64,000 nucleotides of DNA from Sanghuangporus weigelae. Its lineage: Eukaryota; Basidiomycota; Agaricomycetes; Hymenochaetales; Hymenochaetaceae. Position 1 is the stretch's first letter; the number at the start of each line of letters is the position of its first letter. Where the stretch lies: NCBI GenBank assembly GCA_033182465.1, contig CP137325.1, forward strand, positions 2,170,001 to 2,234,000, in the 5' to 3' direction. Shown piece after piece: positions 48,266 to 60,106 of the stretch. The notes under the pieces are model-generated. The model searched no databases, was not told the origin of the DNA, and worked only from the letters and a program-made list of their open reading frames with translations. A program made the translations under genes and the position numbers.

Positions 48266-49186
48266 AGTCCATCGGATGACCCTAATCCTTGCTGATAGCC
48301 GGTTGCGTATGAAATCAGGAATGCTTTTTGCGGCTTTAGAAGTCACGAGTCGTAGTATTCACTCATCGCGACACAGGACAGCTGAACGATGGCGTGAGCG
48401 GCCCGAATTGTGATAGAACAGATCGTGTTGAGTCGTTGACGTCATAAATGGACAGAAACTTCTATATAATATACATTAGGTGTCTGAATTCGCGCCGACC
48501 GACGGTTCAATCCGCTTGCAGAATTCCTGTCTTTGTGAACATAGCAGATCTTATCGCCTCGTTGGTTGTAAGTCCCTCTTCTGATCCGTGTCGCCTAAAG
48601 AAGGGATGACATCATTTAGAGACCCAATTGATTAATTTTCAATATTTATAAGTAAGGATGGGATATAAATGCCCGAGACGCGTGATACATTGTTTCTGGT
48701 GGACGAGGACAAGCGACTGTCTTCTGTGAATTCCGTCCTGGTATTGAGACCGAGGATAATTCGAATTATGATGTATCCTTTAGTAATTATGCTCTTGAGC
48801 TCTTAATAAATAACAAGTTGCGTGAACACCACACGAGCTTACCAGTCTTTCTGTTTAATCTTATGTTTGCATACTCTAGGTCGGCGACAGACAAACGTCA
48901 GTGAAAGTGTTCTCCAGAGAATGTGAAATATCACTGTGCATAGTGTCTTCTTTCTATCGGGTTTTACTCGGAAAATGAAGCACACTATAGTTCATTCATG
49001 AGAAGATAAGAAACATGTCTGATTCCAATAAACAATTGGTGTTACTAAAGCACAAACAGAGAGCCGAATGAAAAGGTGCCAACGGTCAAAAAGGCGCCAT
49101 CGGGAAAGGAGAGTCGTCACTGAGTAGAGCGCTGATCAGAGACCAGGTCGTACCAGGTTGGATCTTTTTACTTACAGTCTGAATGT
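48266..49186. other. Intergenic, no gene seen
   Basis: AT-rich sequence without coding character. Confidence 0.4.
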
Positions 49187-50040
49187 AAACTGAACTGGAC
49201 CTCCAGATGAGGAGGCAGTCTCCGGCATTGCCTCACGACCTGACCCAGGAATTTCAAGTTGGTTTGGAGTGTAAAAGTTGCCTGCCATCTATGTAACATA
49301 AGATGAGCAATAGGAAACCAGGACAAGCGGGGATGCTGGCGACCTTTGATGGACAAAGAGAGAGTCCCCGCTCTTTGCACTTCAAACAAAGCCTTGGTTG
49401 GCCGGGGCTAGAAACGATGATACACTTTAAACAAATTATTATAACAAGGCAATTACTGCTTCAGTGAATGAAGAACTGACACCTTGGTGTTTCTTTGAGC
49501 AAGGTTGGCAAGGACACCGGTTTCGATTCGCCACGCGAAGTCCACGATTGGAGCTAGGCAGCGTAGGAATAAACGCATCAAGAAATAGAGCGAAGGGCGA
49601 ACCCGCCTGTACAGCGATTGGCTCTTGCCTATTTCCAGAGCAGAGAGCAAGGATGTCTTCAATCAGAGAATCATCATTTGCTAATGAATAGGTGAGGTTT
49701 AGGAATGGGAGAATCTTGCTCGCGAGAGCTGCATCGACTTGAGTGAGAGTCATTGTGTAGTGGGCAGTGCAACACTTGAGAGACTGCGGTGCCAAGGCTA
49801 TCCTGGAGAGGTGATTTATATTGTCATCCAGGAATCGCCGACGAAGAATTTAATGACAGTGGCGTCAGAGTTGATGGTATCAATGATTGCATCAAGAAGC
49901 ATCCCACCATCAAAAGTACAGTACAAGAACAGTGCAACTGTTCTAAATCGCTATCTCTGTATCAGTCAGTCCTGATGGCACCTACTAGATTTAGAAGCCA
50001 AAACAGAGCGCATTGCTGTAAGCAGTAGGCAAATATCCGT
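49187..50040 (-). CDS. Unrecognised, possibly decayed minus-strand gene
   Basis: Two minus-strand pieces may belong together: LTQVDAALASKILPFLNLTY with DSLIEDILALCSGN and SPFALFLDAFIPTLPSSNRG (about 49540-49755), and RWQATFTLQTNLKFLGQVVR with QCRRLPPHLEVQFSLHSDCK (49187-49290). The leucine pattern would suit an F-box/leucine-rich tail, but no F-box is seen. Exon boundaries are not resolved and the upstream part would run into the MITE at 50.2 kb. Confidence 0.3.
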
Positions 50041-50165
50041 TATAAATGCTTTCTCTTCTCGAGAGATTCCAAATGTAGGAGAGTATATAAGGATATCTGG
50101 AGTCGGCCACAGTCCTTCAGATGATTGAGAACCTGCAGCAAAAACAGCAACCCAGTGCTTTCAAG

Positions 50166-50788
50166 TAGTGTTCCGACCGTATGCGTATAATGCGTATACG
50201 GCTTTCCGTATACGGGATACGGCCGTATCGTATAAGAGAAAAAGAAGAAAATATACGGCCGTATCCCGTATAGAGTTGGGAAAGAAATGCCGTATACGGC
50301 ATATGCGCCATATACGGAACTCCACCTCGCATGCCCTTTGGAAGGGTATTTGTCCCTGCCTTCCATGCGGGGAGCATATTATTTTCTTTGGAAATCATAA
50401 TTTGAGTGTTGCCAAGCACGGCAGGACTGGTGTCAGCAAAAATTTTGGCAATATGCAACCAGGTAAGCGATTATTCACACACATCCGGTGAGCACATATA
50501 CGCTGATCTTCTCAGACAGCTATGAAAATCATCCCTAAGCACCATTATCAGTGAACAGAACCTTCATTGTATCGAGATAGACTTTGAACACTTTGAAAAA
50601 ATATTTGTTAGTACGTCCTGATGTGGTAGAGTTACGGAACCTCCGTATACGCCGTATTCCCGTATACGGGTGTTCCGTATCCGTATGAGACCTTGACCAC
50701 CAAATATACGGCCGTATTTCATACGGTCGTATCCGTATAAGACTCGAGTTATACGGCCGTATCCGTATACGATACGGTCGATACCCTA
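50166..50788. mobile_element. hAT-type non-autonomous element (MITE), copy 2
   Basis: The element is 623 bp with the exact 8-bp target duplication CTTTCAAG on both sides (50158-50165 and 50789-50796). The ends are inverted: TAGTGTTCCGACCGTAT on the left and, read from the other strand, TAGGGTATCGACCGTAT on the right. As in copy 1, ~150 bp at each end is dense in CGTATACGG-type palindromic units while the centre is unrelated AT-rich sequence. The shared size class, TAG starts and subterminal repeats put both in one family. The centres do not align, so they are different subtypes moved by one transposase. No transposase is encoded. Confidence 0.88.
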
Positions 50789-50796
50789 CTTTCAAG

Positions 50797-51337
50797 TACA
50801 GAACTCCGTTGAAAATCATGCGCGGGTCGAGCTACGCGCGTGAAGTCAGATGAGGTGGCGCAGTCGTCAGCCGCAGGATTATCCTTTGTCTTTCCGTGCA
50901 AAGTGGTCTATTTATATGTACAGATCCGGTGCACATAGAACCTCTGAGCATTCAAATAGCAGGCCGAGAAAGAATAGGACTAAGATTATCCGATCAACCG
51001 ATAAGTCTTAGGCGTTCACAGAGATCCTGTGCAAAACTGAAACTACGAAGTTAGGATAGGCCTCGCCTGGAGTTTAACCGCACCGTCTTTGTAGTAACAA
51101 CTCTTGGTCAAACAGCGCCTCTTGACGAGCTTATTGTGTGCAATCTGCGAAAGAGTCAAGGGTATATGGATATGCGGTGTTGGATCTCGGTGCCTAAGGC
51201 AGCGTGGATGTCGTGCGTGAAGCAAAACGCGCGTCGCCGCCGTACTGTACATAGATGTGATGTGAGTATTTGCTCCCGGTGAGAACCGATTATCAATTGG
51301 CTAGATGAGGTAATCATCCAAGTTACTTTCGCGACTC
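50797..51337. other. Upstream region of GPI8
   Basis: No coding frame of note. It should contain the GPI8 promoter. Confidence 0.4.
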
Positions 51338-52865
51338 ATGCTCCTACCACGGTTATTCGTCAACTCGCTCGTCCTCCTGGCTTGCTTGTCATGCTGCTTG
51401 GCTAGCATCAAGGACCAAGGAAACAGCGCTGCGGTGGAAGAATTCTTCCAAGCGCAAAATGCGGATCGATTGCGGACGTCGACATCGTTGAATCACACAA
51501 ATAACTGGGCAGTCCTCGTCAGTGCATCCCGTTACTGGTTCAATTACAGAGTGCGTACACTTTCTCTGTCCAGTCTGAATGGGAAACATAACTCAGTCAT
51601 GACTTTAGCACATGTCAAATGCCCTTGGAATGTGAGTGTCATGATAGCGACTCGACATTCCTTGGCTGAGCTTTGATTTGTGAAGGTATCGGACGGTGAA
51701 ACGCCTTGGCATTCCAGATTCAAATATCATCCTCATGCTCGCCGATGATACTGCCTGTAACGCGCGTAACCATTTTCCCGGTGCAGTATACGCTGGGTCA
51801 GGCCGCAAGATCGACCTGTATGGTGACAACATTGAGGTGGACTATAGAGGCTATGAAGTTACCGTGGAGAATTTGATTCGTCTCCTTACAGGTGAGTTGG
51901 TATCTTTCTGACCCCAAGTGAAATTTATGGCTTATTTCTGATCGTGGTACTTGCTTAGGCAGATTGGACGAGTCTGTTCCAAGAAGTAAGCGGCTGCTCA
52001 CCGACGCTCGCTCAAATGTTTTCGTCTACCTGACTGGTCATGGTGGAAATGAGTTCCTGAAGTTCCAGGACAATGAAGAGATCAGTGCGTTTGACATCGC
52101 AGATGCGTTTGAGCAGATGTGGCAGAAGAAGAGGTAAATCAATAACGTTATACGATTACGAATACTCCGAGGTGTTGACAGTATTTTTTCGAAAGGTACA
52201 ACGAGCTATTCTTTATGATCGACACGTGTCAAGCAAATACGATGTACTCGAAAATCTATTCTCCGAACATCCTCGCGACGGGTTCATCTGAATTAGCTGA
52301 AAATTCGTATTCGGTGCGCCACACGATCTCACATTGCTAGCCGTCAACTGAACTTTGCCCTGTAGTACGAAAACGATAATGATATTGGTGTTGCGGTGAT
52401 TGATAGTTTCACACATCACATCCTCCAGTTCATGGAAGGGATAAACAAGACCAGCCACGCTTCCATGCAGGACCTGGTACGTCTCCATGTCTTGATGCTT
52501 CGTCTCCGTTTTACTCATCCGTCTCAAAGTTCTCTACTTTTGACCACCGACTAATCAAGTCGCATGCCGGCGTACGCGCGGATCTTTTTCGTCGTCCGCT
52601 GAATGAAGTCCGAATTACGGATTTCCTTGGAGGCGTTGCGCACGTGGGTGTTCTGCCTGAAGACGGCGAGAGTGAAGAAACTGTAGACTCTGCCGAAGAA
52701 CTGGGCGGACATAGACATACTCTGCCTCAATCCGCTTCATCACGGACCAACATTAATGAGACGGAACCACTAGAGAGACAGAGCGTGGAATGGCGGATCA
52801 CAAGATCGTGGAGCGCGGTCGCGGTCCTAGGTGGACTTGTCGGATGGGCTGTGATGAGCGGGTAA
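51338..52865 (+). CDS. GPI8: GPI-anchor transamidase catalytic subunit
   Basis: A multi-exon gene (51338-51550, 51609-51631, 51686-51891, 51959 onward, several more) for the caspase-like C13 peptidase that replaces the C-terminal signal of precursors with a GPI anchor in the ER membrane. A signal peptide opens the protein ([20 protein letters not shown]). The core reads [17 protein letters not shown], the tiny exon [57 protein letters not shown] with the catalytic His and [16 protein letters not shown] with the catalytic Cys. [35 protein letters not shown] and a C-terminal membrane segment ([17 protein letters not shown]) follow. All active-site residues are present. Length and order fit the family; intact. 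Confidence 0.95.
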
Positions 52866-53225
52866 CGACCGAAGGACCCCGCATAGGTCACTTAAACTTT
52901 TAATATAGTTCTGTGCATGGACACCTATTGTCTTCGCTACATCAATGGATTCATTTCCATTTCTCCGCGGGATCATTTCACGCGTGACTCCTCGGATTCT
53001 CTGCTATTGAACGGCATCCGTCTGTACTGCAGCTGACCGTGCCTTCCCGACTTGATAAATCAACTGGCAAATTCTTTCTCATACGGCGATGCCCTATTGA
53101 GATTCGAAGGACCGGCCTATTCTTGCTGTTCGGATTACTGATAGAGAATGGACGAAAGGATGGTTGAAGGGTAATAAATATTCATTGGAGCGCATGTAAA
53201 TGTGAATACAATGAATAAGACAAGT
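52866..53225. other. Intergenic between convergent genes
   Basis: 3' flanks of GPI8 and of the F-box gene. No gene seen. Confidence 0.4.
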
Positions 53226-54892
53226 CTAAGCCCTGGTCTCCCGCACTTCGCAGCAGGTGAATAATGCCCGTATTTCATCACGTTGCTGTCGAGTGCATTG
53301 CTCAACAAGAAGTCTTCCAGGTCCAGGACCCCGACCAACGACAACGTCTCTGAAAATCTCCAAGAGTCCGATGGTGTACGGATTTGAATCGGTCACACGT
53401 ACGCAATCGATTGGCCTTGGTGCGATGTAGCCGATTTGTTTCGTCTCCCTGTAGACGGTAATACAACGGGAAAGTACAAGGGTCTCAAGGCTACTCGGAA
53501 TATTTGACAGAATATCACGGAGGGACTCGACAGCAAGAGAAGGCAAGGATTTGCTGCCTACTCTCCTTTGCGTCACATCGACTCCAACGCTCAACGATCG
53601 CACGCGCCCTTGCCGTTGCATAAACCTGATAGCTTTCCTTCTCCACCCCGTGAAGTCCGCGTCCTTCATGAGGTGTGCAACCTCCTGGTCCGTGTCAAAA
53701 GCTAAATGATAATCCTCGTCCATTTATGAACGCCCAATCATATTGAAAGAAAATTCTGCAACGTTTTCGCAGGCAAGACTCGATAATATGCGGCTTAAAA
53801 GTGATGACGATGTCCTCCCAGAGATTTGGATCGACAGAGCGCGGAGATTTGGTAACTCGATATTTGGGTCCGGCTTGTCATCATACCACGCGGAGGTATG
53901 CGCGAACGAAATACTGAGCTTTCTTAACAAGGGCGAGGAGCAAAGGAAAACAAGCAGCTCGTTCACATAGATGGAGTCTTCGCCAAAATTTAGCTCGCAT
54001 TGGACAATGCTTATCCCGGGCAGGGGACGTGGAACGAAGTTTGCCTCCAGGAAACGCAATTGAGACATCGACCAGGTTTCGTAAATATGCGCAATTCGTT
54101 GTCCGACGCGCTGGATCTGAATTGACTGTTGACTATAGATATAATTTGACCAACTCATAGTTAGACTCCTGAGTGAAGGGAGTTGGATTGCGTCGAATTG
54201 AGGGTGTAAACTTGGATCGTTGACAGGAGAAATAACGAGTTCTTGAAGTCGTGCACTGTGATCAAGCAGGCCGCTCGCTTTCAGAGGGAAGTATGGGATC
54301 GGTTCGATGCGAGCTCTGAGAGGCATGTTCCCGCTTCGCTCTACTATAGTCATAATTTGTGCGGGCGTCGAATTCAGCATCAGAGGGTATTTCGCCCAGA
54401 TTTCCGGGGAAGCAAGCATCACGATTCTGAATCGACTGCATGCTTGACATAACTGGATAGCATCAGAGAGAGTCGAGACAGCGTGCCAGAATATGCGAGA
54501 GAGCAGTTCGGAGGGCAATCTGGCGAGTCCATGACGCGTGGCTACCGCGGCTATGTACTTCTCTGAGCGATCAATTGCTTGTTCCAGAGAATTCAATAGT
54601 GTGAGCAGTGTTCCGAACACGTCCTTGAACCTCCTCGTGAGCATTTGAATGCTCCTAAAAAGTCAGCGGAGGAAAGCGTATCAGGACAGCTACCAACAGT
54701 GATAGATATGAATTTTAATGAGGGAAAATATATATGAGACGCGACTCACCGCTCATTCATGAGTGCATCCCACATAGCACCGGTATCCAGCATCGTCTTG
54801 CTACAGGAGGTTCTTGTCAGAATATCGCCCAGGAGATCAAACAGTGTTTGGATATCGTTTCTGTGCAGTCCAGTGAGTCCGCTTGCGGGCAT
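53226..54892 (-). CDS. F-box protein with one in-frame stop
   Basis: Exon 1 (54892-54750) starts MPASGLTGLHRNDIQTLFDL and joins exon 2 (from 54654) in frame through a GTGAGT..TTTTTAG intron of 95 nt. Exon 2 has a short F-box (LARLPSELLSRIFWHAVSTL, then QLCQACSRFRIVMLASPEIW) and leucine-rich segments (LQELVISPVND, LRSLTMSWSN, LRKLSISFAH, LRALSIQISG). A TAA at 53724-53726 interrupts it after FNMIGRS. The same frame continues without a gap for 165 codons (MDEDYHLAFDTDQE, LSVGVDVTQRR, LETLVLSRCI) in the same style. So this is one gene with a single nonsense codon, giving a shortened product of about 350 residues, or an allele-specific or sequencing error. Confidence 0.8.
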
Positions 54893-56942
54893 TGTGAATC
54901 TAGCACGAGCCAAATTCTATATTTGAGAACGTTCAGAGAGCTTCTACACGATAGCGTCGATAAGAGACGAGCAATGAGCATAAGAGTCAATCGGGGCAAA
55001 ACTGACCTAAAAAAGAGTTGAGCCGTTTCAGGCCGTTGAAAGCTAGACTTAAGTTCGGCCCTGTTCAATATGAGCGGAGCTTGAAAGTACCATCACTTGG
55101 CGAGCACAGGCACACGCATATTCAACAATAAACTATCTAATCAAAATGAAGGAAGGAACTCAAAAGATCTGTGATTGATCTATGACTTCCTTTAAGTTCG
55201 TTTAATGCAGACTCAGGCCATCCGACCAGGAATGGTACAGGATGAGATCCAGATCAATTCCGCTGAGCGTACCTAACTACGCGGACTGTTTATCAAAACG
55301 CTTGACAACTTATAGCGTCTCTGGACTCCCCCGACAAGGACCTCAGCGTCACCTACGATGACGAGCGTTCAAGGGATTCCCTCCAAGCTCATGATACCGA
55401 GGGACAAGCATGCGGATGAAATGTAAGAGACACGAGAAGTTATTTCTGATCCCAAAGGGCTCGATGAACGCAGGTTGTGCATCAACCGCATGAGCGGCCT
55501 GAAACGGCGTGAGCGTATCGTGTTTGGCAGTTACGTTAATAGACTTCCCTTCAAATCAGTGGAAACCGCTCACATCGGTCCAAGGAGATGGTGGAACGAG
55601 GGCTGATGGCATGTCCAGCAAGTTTGGAATGGACTCCTCGTACTTGACCAAGCAGCGTACCAGTGCTTGCAGAATTACCGACAACGATTACTTGGGATGG
55701 AGAGAATCATGATTCATGATCCCGGCCTATTGATAAGTAGTTGTTTCCTCGATCAATGCACATGGGAACTGTCCCCTAGTCGGTGAGACAGGGACAGAGA
55801 CAGATGTCAGACTGTACTATTCAAGATTGAACGACCAGTTAACAGACGACAAGAATCGAGGAATCCGCGCCCGGCACATTCGAGCACCGACGAGTTTAAT
55901 GCGCTGACGCCATCGTGTATCCTTGTCGGGTTCTTGTTCGACCGGGATAAGTGTACGTTCTCTGTGATCCACAACCAGGAATCCGAGCTGCATCGATCCC
56001 TGCTTTATCCGCCCATTCTGTGGCTTTTCCTGCGATGATCTCTAGGGCACCGTCTACGTTGCCTCGAAGTTTTGATCTGAAATACGGAGGAAATACAACC
56101 GATCGATTCGATCCACCCTGGCATCGATCTGTACTCGAGTGAGCATATTATGTGACACAGAAAATCCAGATATTTTCACGTTCTTTCCGTGTCGGTCAGA
56201 CATGCACGAATGAATCGCACCGTCATGCTTTCATTAACGATCACGACTTGAGCAGACGTTGCGCAGAGAAGGCTTTTGACCACCTAACGTGGAAAGTATA
56301 TTATAATGGTCCCAAGCTGGAACCACAAGTAAGACCTCTGGATGGACGAAGATAAGTTAGTGCGCGCAACAGGACATAGTTAATTTTGTCAATGAAGCTG
56401 GTACTGGTACCAGGCGGAGTCAAGTACCTTTCTCGCTTAAAGTGATACTTACTTTCTCACTCGTTTGATATCCCCCTTTTCACGACGCCCTCTGTGGGTA
56501 ACTGTCTGGTTAAGTAGCCACCAGCTCCATAGACTTTGTATCCTTACGAGATGGCCGAGAAATATCGTCCTGGCTGTTTTTTCCTTTTAGCGTTGCAAGT
56601 CCATGCGACCTGTCTTGCGGCTCAATAACAATCGCGTGTAGTATACTCGAGTCAATCGCTAATTGCCTTTCCAAGTGCATGAACGAGGCTGATATATGTA
56701 TTCGGATCGAATGCCCTTTCCACGATCGTAGAACTGCGCAACAATGTGGAAAACCATGTTCTCAGAGTTCATGCCTCGATAAGACCGTAGCGTTGAGGGC
56801 AGAACCGCGGGTATATATTTATGGTGAGTACGCGTTACACAGGAGGTCTGGAAACAAGCCGAACCAGTTCAATGATTACAACATCGCAGGGACCAAACAG
56901 AACATCAACGAAATCTCAAAAGCAAGAACCTTTGTGAACTCA
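54893..56942. other. Largely non-coding, one possible fragment
   Basis: Around 55358-55590 a plus-strand frame MTSVQGIPSKLMIPRDKHAD, joined by a GTAAGA..GCAG intron to LCINRMSGLKRRERIVFG, has coding character but ends soon. It may be a decayed gene I do not recognise. The rest shows only short frames. Confidence 0.3.
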
Positions 56943-59740
56943 TCAGCACATTCTTTGATACGTTAAGAACAGGGAATATAAATATCCGACATCGACTAAA
57001 TCGTCGTATAACTCCCTGGAAATAAAGATGAGCATCCGCAGCTTTGGAAACCACAACAAACAGAACGTACATAGCCTTGCCTGCATATCACCGCTTCCAG
57101 TAGCGAGTATACCTCCTGTTGGACTGAGGTCAATCGAAATGACTGAGTTCTTGTGCCCTTGCAGCATAGCCTGCACTTGTGCTGTACGCGCTTCCCAGAA
57201 CTGGACACCTCGATCTTTCGACCCGGAGACAATCCACTGTCCGTCATGGCTTACCGCCACGCTGAGAACGTAGTCTTTGTGACCCGTGAAATTGAGTGTG
57301 TTGACACTACCCCGTTCCCCGCCTCCCCCGTTCTCTTTAGGACGTGTCGCTGCGCCGCTGTTATTTCCCGCTCCGGAACCAGAGGCAGAAGCAGAAGAAG
57401 AGCCTGTTGGAGTGGTTGGAGGAGGAAGAGGGTCTTTTCGAGAGCCATTGACAATCGCACTGATGTCCCAGTGCTTAAGCGTCTTGTCGAGACTGCCGCT
57501 GACAATTCCCTTTCCATCGGGAGTAAATGCAACGGAGTACACAGAATCTCGATGTCCTTTTAACCTTTCCACCAAAATTCCGGATTGCACTTCCCAGATA
57601 CGAACGACTGTGTCGAGAGAACCGGCTGCGACAAACCGACCATCCGGCGATATCGCGACGCTCGTCACACCCGCATCGACGCCATCTGGCTCGTTGATCT
57701 CCAGCACCTTCTGCATACCTGTTTCCATATCCCAAATCCGTGTCGTCCTGTCCCCAGAGCCAGAAACAATAAGCCTCCCATTCTTCGAAAAATCGAGGGA
57801 ATATATTTCTTGCGTATGCCCTTCGAACACGCGCTTGACACGTTTCTTCGCGATCTCCCAAATCTAGAAGGTGATCATGCGGGTAACAAGCGAGTTGCCG
57901 CACAAAGCCGAGAGTGATGACGACGCGCCAGTAATAATAACCGGATGTTTGATTGCCGAAGATCAGTGTCAGAAAATGATCCCCGACTGTACTGTAACGG
58001 AAACTGATACCCACCCTGATCGTCTTATCTTCAGCTCCTGTAGCCAGTAGTTTGCCATCTGGACTGAAGCAGACGCTTCGGATGTATAAATCACCGACTG
58101 GATTCGCGCTCTCGTCGTTCAAGACACTGAGACTGAAGCAGTTAGGTACTACGGTCTGAACGCACTCATTGACGCAACGCACCAGATCTTCTGTCCAGTC
58201 TTTGTATCGTAGATCTGAGCGGTCCTGTTGCACCCGGTTGCCAGATATTTCCCGTCCGCGGAGAAGCGCACGCAACATACGACACTGCACAAATGATCAG
58301 CATACCTATATGTCATTAAGAGCGACAAGGCATACCTCTCGTGGTTCAGCGTATTGGTCAGGTTGACATCAAGTACCCGCTTGACTTTAGGATTGAAGAT
58401 CGCAAACCAGTCAGGGCCTTCCTTTTTCAAATCAGGAGGGAGCGTCTCTGGGTTGATGTCGTCAAGGAAAGCTCCACCCGATGCGGGAGGGGCAGACGGA
58501 GGATAAGGCGTAGGCCCTGCAACAGGGGGAGGCGGCAAGGAGGATGAGGATGAGACGACAACCGCCGAAGAACTGGACTCTGGGTAAGATTTGTGGGCGG
58601 CAGATGGTGCATAGTCTTAGTGTAAAAGATGAGTTAAAGATGTTCACTGCTGCTGCCGAAGGAGAACTCACCCTTCGGTCTCTCGGTCTTTATGCGTTTC
58701 ACCTCCCGCGAGTCCCTATCACGCGGCTCCCTTTCTCGTTCCCTTGCCTCCCGATCGCGCAAATCGCGATCTCGAACATCACGATCACGCAGCTCCCGGG
58801 TATCGCGGAGGTCTCTGTCACGCACATCTCGCTCGCGCACATCACGGACATCCCTGGAATCGCGCACGTCCCGCACGTCACGTTCTCGGACGTCATCGCG
58901 ACTACGATAACCATATGGCGGTTCCCCATAGCCAGGTCCAGGATGTCCCATACCTGCATGTGCAGTATGAGGACTTGCGCTTGACGGAGGGAGGGTCCCT
59001 GGAGGAGGAGGTCCCGTAGCAGGAGTGCCCGCTGTTGCAGGATGGGGAGGAAGAATTGGTGGCTGAGCTTGAGCCTGTGCCTGGGCAGCTTGAGCCTGCT
59101 GGATCGTTTGACGGGCTTGAGCCAATTCCGCACGCAGACGATTCACGTCATCCTCATACTGTTGCCGCGCCTTCGTATGCTGATTCTCGAGCTCGTAAAC
59201 CATTTGCTTGATATGGTTGAGCTCGTTGATCTGGGCGTGAACTTCAAATTAGGTTAGATTGGATCCGACACACGAAAATACACCATTCAATCGAAGTCCG
59301 AATTTCAGAAACAGGTCGGAGTATACCATCCGCACTGCCGCCTCATGTTCGAAAGAAGTGGATGTATATTAAAAGCAGCAGACTCACTTCTGTTCTCGAA
59401 TTCATCCTTTTGACCGCGAAGCAGGACGACATCTTGAGCGGAGAGTTCAAACTCCTGGCGGAGTATATCTAGCGCTTCAGTCACTCGTGCTGGAGAATGA
59501 GCTTGAGGAGGCACTGGAGGCGGGCCCTGAGGCTGCAAAGACCGGTGCTAAAAGAGGAAAACGGGGATGATTAGTGTTAGCGCCGTACGAACGGACGAGA
59601 CGACAGAATGAAATGATAGCCAGAACACTGCATCCTCGGCTGCGACAATGAGCAGGCATTCGGGATCAACGGGAGTGGCAGCGACGAAAATGCAAGGAAA
59701 AAAGGGAATAAATACGTACGTTGTAGATTGAGGAGCTCAT
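56943..59740 (-). CDS. TUP1: Tup1-type transcriptional co-repressor
   Basis: A multi-exon WD40 gene. The start MSSSIYN (59740) splices to [15 protein letters not shown] and the Tup1 N-terminal tetramerisation helices ([60 protein letters not shown]). Then come Gln/Ala- and Pro-rich linkers, a strikingly mixed-charge Arg-Asp/Glu tract (about 58690-58910), the Pro-rich [18 protein letters not shown] and [20 protein letters not shown] motifs, and WD40 repeats: [117 protein letters not shown] and [20 protein letters not shown], seven in all. A Ser/Gly-rich insert separates repeats 5 and 6. The last exon encodes the RLWEL-type end. It acts in the nucleus with Cyc8-like partners to repress many genes. 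Looks intact. Confidence 0.94.
58690..58910 (-). repeat. Arg-Asp/Glu dipeptide tract within TUP1
   Basis: About 70 residues composed almost entirely of RD, RE, VRD and DRD units (for example [16 protein letters not shown]), encoded by an imperfect repeat with period of about 6-9 nt (cgcgatctcg-like units). It lies between the N-terminal helices and the WD40 repeats. The tract is in frame and should form a flexible mixed-charge segment. Such tracts are prone to length variation. Confidence 0.8.
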
Positions 59741-60106
59741 GGTGGTTGTTGGTGAGAAAGAGACAACACAGAGCTTCTCAGTATCAGCCGTCCACTTCAA
59801 GCATCTTGTTCCCACGTACAGCCACATTCAGGGTCTGATCTGGTTCGGCCCGATTCATGGCGCTTCTGCGGAAGAAACCGAATCTTATCACACGAACAAT
59901 TTGAAATCTAATTCCATTTCGCGTAGATACAAAAATGAAACCGCGCTCCTTTCTATTCGATTCGGAACCAATCAGGCGAGTTCAGCTGAACACTCAACAT
60001 TGTTCCAGAGAGCATATAAATCAAGACTCGCAATCATCATCATCGCTACCTTCTGGACACAAGGGAATTTTGGTCGGTCTCCCACCTTAAATACGACGCC
60101 CAAGTG
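59741..60106. other. Upstream of TUP1, 3' flank of the peroxidase
   Basis: A short spacer between two minus-strand genes. It should hold the TUP1 promoter. No gene. Confidence 0.4.

Noticed and set aside
57286-57867. Long plus-strand frames opposite TUP1
   Set aside because: They are mirror images of WD40 repeats and of the Ser/Gly-rich insert.
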